Shown: in pieces, positions 58,299 through 64,000 of the stretch | How positions within the stretch are numbered: the stretch's first letter is position 1 | Layout of the letters: the number at the start of each line of letters is the position of its first letter | NCBI GenBank assembly: GCA_964020975.1 | Contig: OZ026629.1 | Span: forward strand, 52,844,231-52,908,230 | Direction: 5' to 3' | DNA: 64,000 nucleotides | Origin: Hermodice carunculata | Taxonomy: Eukaryota; Annelida; Polychaeta; Eunicida; Amphinomidae | Program-made: the position numbers and the translations under genes | Notes under the pieces: generated by a model | What the model was told of the DNA's origin: nothing | The model's input: only the letters and a program-made list of their open reading frames with translations | Databases searched by the model: none

Positions 58299-58396
58299 CT
58301 AGACAACGTTCTTTTTTCTCATGTTGCCAATTCCCCTCCTCCTCTTCTTGGCTTTGCTGTCTATGCCTTGTGCAGCCATGGTTGTTGTGACTGGAC
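58299..58396 (-). CDS. Probable last exon of a minus-strand gene
   Basis: A strong acceptor (CCCCCTTTTTCCAG) at 58397-58398 opens a frame that starts with two bases of a split codon. It then reads PVTTTMAAQGIDSKAKKRRR and GIGNMRKKNVV, and stops at TAG (58299-58301). The basic, Lys/Arg-rich tail looks like a real protein C-terminus. Upstream exons should lie at coordinates above 58400. I could not identify the protein. Confidence 0.45.
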
Positions 58397-58399
58397 CTG

Positions 58400-60425
58400 G
58401 AAAAAGGGGGTTATATGGGGAAGATAGAAATTTTAATGTTCTATTGAAACTCCAGTGATCACTTACATCATCATGTTATCCATAACACAGACATATTTTG
58501 AGGATTAAATACAAACATATAAGTTTATTGTTTATCATGCAAAGATATTATAGGAGTAATATTTCCATTATTGACCACTGTGTGTACACTCAATTTCATT
58601 TTGACAAACATAAATCTGAAGCCCCTTGCCCCCCCCGTCACGTAATGCAATCTGTTAATAAAAGGGGACAGCAGCCACACGACTGTCCTCACTGTGCTCA
58701 CCTAGGACAGGTCAGCTGGTCAGTGTCAGGTGTCAGGGGTTAAAACTTGTATCAAGGTCTCCAGTTAAACAGTGGCGTAACTGCCCCATGGATTAGTTAC
58801 CCCAGTTATAACTACACCAGCTTTTATGCATACCAATTTTCTTACACCATGTACTGAGGGGTAACTAAAACTGTTTCAAGTTATACCATGGGTAAGTTAC
58901 ACTTCCCTTATGCATATGGGCCCAGGACTGTAAGCCTGACCCTAACTGGGGAATGGTGAATATACAAGCTTGTGTATACGGAGTGTCAGTGCCTGACGAG
59001 CCCCACACAGGGGCGAAACCAGTCGCACTTGGAGTGCTATTACCTTTGTGTCCTTTTTACTATATACGGAATAAAGCAAAACCATTTGTTTTTCTCCATC
59101 CCGTCTCAGGTTTCGGCACTCATTCTACATCACCTTCACTAACCCTAACATGGTTGCCACTCACATGCTTCCTGGTTCTGTACCAGCATGGAGGTACTAC
59201 TGATAGTAGCTCCATGGTAGCAGGAAAAGTATCTGTAACTGCACCCGGTTCTGTACACACTTAGTTTTCTGAAATCACTATACTATAGTCAGTCTAAAGG
59301 CCTTCTAACTAGGTTTGAACACTTCAAGTTTTATTCCAAGAAATATTATTATGTAGTAGGCATAGCCTAAGATGCGAGCGTCAGCATTACAAAGTATCGA
59401 TAATAAAGTTGGCGATTCTGGCGGTAATGCCTGGTCGTTAGATCCCTCTAATGGCCACTTACTAAACCAGTCTAGAGGGGCAAGGCGGTAGTGCCTTGAA
59501 CAGCTGAATGAAATTATCTGCTGTATAGCCTTTGTTTTTCTTAGACACTGTTCCTCAAATTGAAGTATTGTTCCCAAGATCTTTATATCGCCATTGAACT
59601 AATGCTGTATCCTGTGGCAGAGACGTAGTGTGTTCAGAGAGTGATTGTTGGATTCTCACGCGACAACACAAAATATGAGCAGGCTTTGGCAACATGGCAT
59701 TTTGGGGCCCCTCGGTGATAAGTGTGACTGGAAGTTGCGATCTGGAAGCCCCCCCCCCTCCAAGAAGCGACCTTGTGACTGCACAGTGTGCAGATATTAC
59801 TAAGGTGAGAGCAACATGCACAACAAATATTACATACTTTGGGATGTTTATTTAGGTTACTCTCACACCTGTCAAGTTTTCCTATTCAGCAGAAACCCAT
59901 TTCCAACCCCAGAAGCGTCTTTGCCAGGTCCAGGTTCCATTGAGGTGTTAATGATGCAAGTTGGACAATCATTATTATTTATTACACTCATCGACGTTTT
60001 ATTAAGTTATGAATTATTAACATAATTTTCTTAAAGGCCAGTAAGTTTGAGACTTTGGGGTAAATAAAACTGTGAAAATTTCCTGGGATGCATAAAAAAG
60101 GCAATGGCTGTGTGCAGTAGGGGTGATGAAGAAAATCAACTTCGTTGGCTAGATACTGAGTACTCTTCTGATAGGATAATTTACTATTCTCTTATATCCT
60201 ATATTCACATGTGTTTATGGTAAGAGCTCACGGACACACGCTATTGTGCACCAGCACCGCTAAGGACTTAGGAGTCAGAGACAGAGCTGACTCTCAAACC
60301 CATGGAGCCTGGAGGTATGTATCTCCATGCCAAAACTAAGGTCAAATAAATAAAACTACTTACTTTTATAGTACGTCTTTAGACTTTACCACTAAAATCA
60401 GTGCGGTTACATAATGATGCTTCAC
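58400..60425. other. Possible intron region of a minus-strand gene
   Basis: It includes the right GGGCCCATATGC end (58765-58923). Two minus-strand frames (59305-59577 and 59555-59821) are open but unsupported. No internal exon could be fixed. Confidence 0.4.
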
Positions 60426-60429
60426 TTAC

Positions 60430-60662
60430 AACTTTACAAAGAAAGATACAAATAACAACTGAATACATGGTGGTAAAAGCCACCTTGTACTAGAACTTAG
60501 CAAATTGTGTTGTTTCTGCAAATTACAATTCCCTGAATTGATGATAATGTCAATAACACAGCCAAGTAATGTCATTACAAATGCTGGGTTAACCGGAAGC
60601 CATGTCGCCGAGCGATAATATAGCTTTTTTACTGTTGTACTGTCCATTCTCTCGATTTTCAT
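60430..60662 (-). other. Minus-strand frame ending at a consensus donor
   Basis: An open frame (MDSTTVKKLYYRSATWLP from the second ATG) runs from 60662 to a GTAAGT donor at 60424-60429, whose TAA closes the frame if it is not spliced. An ETS-type site ACCGGAAGC (60592-60600) lies inside, so the true start site and start codon may instead be near ATGGCTTCCG (about 60602). It may be the first exon of the gene ending at 58299. Confidence 0.3.
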
Positions 60663-60848
60663 CCACTGAACCCCTGCTTATGTGAACAATACTTTGGAAG
60701 AAACACAAAGCATTTATTTCCTAACAACATATCTCTACATATATATTCAATTCTTGTAGAAAGAAGTCCAACGTGCCCAACAAAATACTTCCAGCAAGCT
60801 CTGCAGCCAACAGCAGCGTGCCTATGAGATTTTGTCTGCTACTTTGTG

Positions 60849-60907
60849 ATTGGGTAGAAAATATCGCATGACCAATAGGAGAGCTGCTTACAACTCTCCG
60901 CCATATT
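60849..60907 (+). promoter_or_regulatory. Candidate PRPF3 promoter: two CCAAT motifs and a YY1 motif
   Basis: ATTGG at 60849-60853 and CCAAT at 60872-60876 (inverted to each other) stand 22-50 bases before CCGCCATATT (60898-60907), a YY1-type site common at start sites of housekeeping genes. No TATA box is seen. The assignment to PRPF3 is by position. Confidence 0.5.
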
Positions 60908-61006
60908 GCAACGCAATGGAGTCGTAAGGCAGCAGTGTCGATGGAACTTTCACAACACACAGCAAAAATTTGAGTTTTGGAAGAGAAAAAAAACAAAACA
61001 GAAACA
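60908..61006 (+). other. PRPF3: Candidate non-coding first exon of PRPF3
   Basis: Downstream of the YY1-type motif the sequence runs to a good donor, ACA|GTGAGT (61007). PRPF3's coding exon begins after an acceptor at 63286-63287, so a 5'UTR exon is required. This is the best-supported candidate, giving an intron of about 2.3 kb. Confidence 0.45.
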
Positions 61007-61850
61007 GTGAGTATTTAGGTCAATTTTTAGGTGCAATATACTTTTTATTGATTCTTACTGAAATAGTGTGTAATGTGTCTGCATTTGCCGGCAGACAGAA
61101 TCATCACTGCCTAGCTGACACTACCAGAGCTGAGGCTCGCCGCATGCAACAATAGCCGGCCACAATAACCCCAGTACCTTGTAATTATTTGGAGGGTCTG
61201 CATTTCAAAATAATATCAGTGGCAGTGAGGGTTATGGCAACCCAAGGATGTGGCTTCACAAGTCTGCGTATTACCCGCCACATGGCAAGGTCGGAAGTCT
61301 AACATTAATATGTTGACTTTGGCTTCATCTTATATGGGGGCCCATGCTTTGCGGGCAGCACACTGGCTGGCAATCACAGATTGATCAGTTGAAACACATG
61401 CCTATCAGGTGGGCCCTGCATTCACGCATGACCATTTACTCCATAAAAATATATATATTAAAAAAGAAACCTGGTGTCGAAAGAAAATGGAAAAAGTAGC
61501 ATGAACAGCCCATGTACATTAGAATATTGAGTTGCTTGCAGTGGCAGTGCAAATTACCGTGCAAATTAAGGTGCTCATTTGGCAGTTTTATATTAACTTA
61601 TAAATTGCCGTAAAATTTGTGTTTGTGTGAAAATTGATGCATGTCATTGTGACGTGAAATCAGTATGTAACAACATATGTCATAATTATGGTAATATGTG
61701 AATTTTCATCATAAAAAGAGTTCATGATTTTTTGGACAAACTCTGTAATGACATAAAGCTTTACATGAATATTTGACATGCTGAGTAAAAAACATTCAAA
61801 ATTAGATGTTTTTTTTACAGAGGATTCAAATAGTTTGTGTCTTACTTACT
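61007..61850. other. Probable PRPF3 first intron
   Basis: I see no exon. GAACAGCCCATG near 61505 recalls a terminal motif of the dispersed repeats. Confidence 0.4.
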
Positions 61851-61854
61851 TACT

Positions 61855-62330
61855 TGGATACTTTGAAATTCTAGCCCTCAAATGAGCATCCATCAAATCA
61901 GCCGTGAAAACTTTAGCTTCTGTTTGGATATTGTGTCTTCAGGTAGGGAGTTCCATTTGTCCACCACTTTGTTAGCAAAGAAGTGCTTCCTTATGTCGGT
62001 GGATGCTGGCTGCTTGTAAAGCTTCAGATGCAGTCCATCTGAAAACTTTTTTTTCCTTGATGGCCATTTGGGCCCGCAAACTTACAAGTTTTGCTGGTCC
62101 AAGACTAAATTTTACTGGCTGTCCACCACTCTGTTGGCAAAGAAGTGTTTCTTTATGTTGGTGGATGTTGGCTGCTTGTAAAGCTTTAGATGCAGTCCAT
62201 CTGAAAACTTTTCCTTGATGGACATTTGAGCCAGCAAACTTACAAGTTTTTCTGGTCCAAGACTAAATTTTACTGCCCAAGTAATCTAGCTTTGTTTAAT
62301 AATTCAAAATTCTGCTGGACATTTGGGCCT
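61855..62330 (-). mobile_element. LINE ORF2 C-terminal tail, duplicated
   Basis: The minus strand reads DGLHLKLYKQP, then HFFANKVVDKWNSLPEDTIS, the CR1-type C-terminal signature (FF..RVV..WN.LP). A second copy of the first about 90 bp (HFFANRVVD) lies about 150 bp away, so the tail is tandemly duplicated. It carries stops. Confidence 0.75.
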
Positions 62331-62449
62331 GCATTTCAAAAAATTTACTGGTCCTCCTGAATATTTACTAGATAATGGCCTTGGACCAGTGACTTTTCAG
62401 CATGACTGCAGATGATGCCCTCAAAGTTATCTTCTGGGTTCTTAAAAAA

Positions 62450-62850
62450 AAATGTTGCTAGTAGACCTACTTTTACCGGTAATAATTGACTGTGCTTCAA
62501 CTAGATATTGCCTGTCTCTTCTATTTTTTAAGGACTCCAAATGAACCTCTTCCCTACTTAATCGGAAACACCTTTTCTGAATGTTTTGAAGTAAATCAAT
62601 GTCTTTTTGTCTTATGGCTGTTTCCTCATCAAATTCCAGGTTTCATCCCCAACTTCGTTTGAAGTATTAAGTTCACTTGAAGGAATAGAGCATGTGTCAT
62701 CGTCACTGAATATGATATTATCATTAATGATATCCATGTTTCTACTTATGACATGCTGAATCACTAAAGATTTCACACTTTCTTGATCAGTAAGTTCATT
62801 TTCATTACCACTAGTGTTTTCATCAGACAGTGATGATATATATGGATCTC
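62450..62850 (-). pseudogene. Unrecognised acidic coding fragment with one frame change
   Basis: The minus strand is open from about 62850: SSLSDENTSGNENELTDQES, then SDDDTCSIPSSELNTSNE. After one frame change at about 62645 it continues LEFDEETAIRQKDIDLLQNI and LSREEVHLESLKNRRDRQYL. The second half weakly resembles the RT-connection end of LINEs; the acidic half does not. It could be one decayed gene or two joined pieces. Confidence 0.4.
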
Positions 62851-62989
62851 CTAGTGGTTAAGTTCACTTGCATTATGGGACACTTTGCCATCAGTATGAA
62901 ATGTATAAGTTTTCTTATATTCAGCTACTGTAACCCATCCCTGGGAGGTGAAGATGGTGCATTTTTACTATGTTCAATTGTGTTGCAAT

Positions 62990-63215
62990 TATCCGATGTC
63001 ATTTTCTCTTTGGGGGGGGGTGTCAGTGAGTTAATTTTTTTCAAACTACGTTATGATACACTTCAAACTTGGTGGGGATATGTACAAGGCAGGATCTTGA
63101 TGAGAATCTCTGAACCATTTCCACGTAAAATTGTTCGCTAGCTAGACTTAGCTTAGCTCAGGTTGGAACTCTTCGGGTTCAGTATATCAAGAGCGGCTGA
63201 GAATAAGCACAGCCC
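62990..63215. repeat. Dispersed repeat piece
   Basis: CTTCAAACTTGGTGGGGATA matches the unit of the 34-kb array. A GGGGGGGG run lies at about 63013. Confidence 0.55.
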
Positions 63216-63287
63216 TCCAATTAATGTTATGATTGTATGATTCTTATAGGTTATCTCTTTTTTAAACTTTCATTTCCTTGTTTTTAG

Positions 63288-63462
63288 GTACTGTCACTCA
63301 ATTACCCATCACCATGTCCCTGTCAAGAAAGGAGCTGGACGAGCTAAGGCCTATGGTGGATAGAACTGTGGCCAAATTTCTGGGGTTTAGTGAGCCTACT
63401 TTAGTCACAGCTGCTTTGAACTGTGTTGACAAGGGATATGATAAAAAGAAAACTGTGGGCAA
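63288..63462 (+). CDS. PRPF3: PRPF3 (U4/U6 snRNP Prp3), first coding exon, 3' part off window
   Basis: The acceptor TTGTTTTTAG is followed by 26 bases of 5'UTR and ATG at 63314 in good context (ATCACCATG). The reading [20 protein letters not shown], then [20 protein letters not shown] and DKKKT, matches the N-terminal PWI region of Prp3 (vertebrate form: MALSKRELDELKP...[19 protein letters not shown]). Prp3 is a component of the U4/U6 di-snRNP and U4/U6.U5 tri-snRNP in the nucleus. The exon end is uncertain: CAA|GTTACA (63463) is chosen, and ACT|GTGGGC (63455) is possible. Only about 50 of roughly 680 residues are in the window. Confidence 0.9.
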
Positions 63463-64000
63463 GTTACAACTTTATGTCCTTTTTTTTGGTCAAGTTTGGT
63501 GAAGGTCAATGTAGAGAATAAAAGATGACAAGCTTTGATTTGCGTTACTGCTCAGTGGCAAATGGCCATGCTGATGCCACACTGTGACACTTCATCAGAA
63601 AAGTTTCGTTCTTATTCTGACATGGATGATCAGGCCTATAGAAGCAAGTTCATTTTGTACCATTGGTAAGCTGTAGTGTCTGTAAACAATTTTTCAAAGG
63701 TGCTTTACTTGTAAATCCTCTTATTGACAATTCTTGGCTGTGGTAAAGAAAGAATTTTCAGAAACACTGCTTATCAGTGTTGACACACTGTTCTTTTCAA
63801 AATTTGCCATGTTCTTGGGTACCATCAAAACATGGATATAGTCTCAAAAAATAATGATTTTGAACCCACATTTGAATTGTGAATAATTCATAGATGTCTC
63901 CAGTAGATTTTATGATGTATCTTTGTCACTGTCTGAGATTCATAAAAAAAAACAAAAAAACATTAATTCCAATTGTAATCTAGATTTCCTCTGAAAACTT
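63463..64000. other. Probable PRPF3 intron
   Basis: I see no further PRPF3 exon and no named repeat. Confidence 0.5.

Larger units (their letters stand above)
55022..58923. repeat. Region bounded by GGGCCCATATGCATAA inverted ends
   Basis: 55022-55040 and 58906-58923 are inverted copies of GGGCCCATATGCATAA. Both arms continue with loosely matching TAACC/TGCATA sub-repeats for about 150 bp. It could be one 3.9-kb element or two separate copies. A 133-codon plus-strand frame at 55397-55798 lies inside but has no recognisable domain. Confidence 0.6.

Overview
This is a window from an animal genome: AT-rich, intron-bearing and dense in repeats. Genes with GT-AG introns, a U1 snRNA sequence, BEL/Pao and DIRS retroelement remains, pogo/Tigger-like MITEs, Helentron/pearl-like tandem elements with ACGG tracts, and long AT microsatellites together suggest a marine lophotrochozoan, most likely a mollusc. 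That placement is inferred from repeat style only.

Layout. (1) 0.6-12.6 kb, minus strand: a multi-exon gene for a leucine-rich-repeat protein of the AMN1/FBXL (cysteine-containing LRR) type. Eight coding exons join in one reading phase. The 3' end lies off the left edge. A 1.56-kb exon inserts a long acidic, Ser/Asn-rich region into the LRR solenoid. Its introns hold TTAA-flanked and TA-flanked MITEs, a SINE-like tRNA-derived piece and a 27-bp minisatellite that touches a splice acceptor. (2) 13-22 kb: intergenic, with a piggyBac-like MITE, LINE pieces, a possible CRE-bearing promoter, large AT arrays and a broken LINE bracketed by inverted repeats. (3) 22.65-23.3 kb, plus strand: TMEM267, with the whole protein in one exon. 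(4) 24-44 kb: a repeat desert with LINE pieces, a DIRS-like fossil carrying a recent MITE, and several tandem arrays, some with trimeric higher-order structure and some with a monomer period near 147 bp. (5) 44.7-51.6 kb: a full-length but broken BEL/Pao LTR retrotransposon with paired 615-bp LTRs and a 5-bp target duplication. (6) 52.2 kb: a U1 snRNA copy. (7) 53.6-59 kb: more arrays and inverted repeats. (8) 58.3-64 kb: a probable minus-strand gene end, a compact promoter (two CCAAT motifs and a YY1-type motif) with a candidate non-coding first exon, and the first coding exon of PRPF3 (plus strand), which runs off the right edge.

The confident host genes are the LRR gene, TMEM267 and PRPF3. 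They do not form an operon or an obvious pathway. PRPF3 and U1 both belong to splicing, but their proximity may be chance. The most distinctive pattern is a family of about 180-bp TA-flanked MITEs in which the terminal repeats and the internal GACCAC-linked repeats change together from copy to copy.
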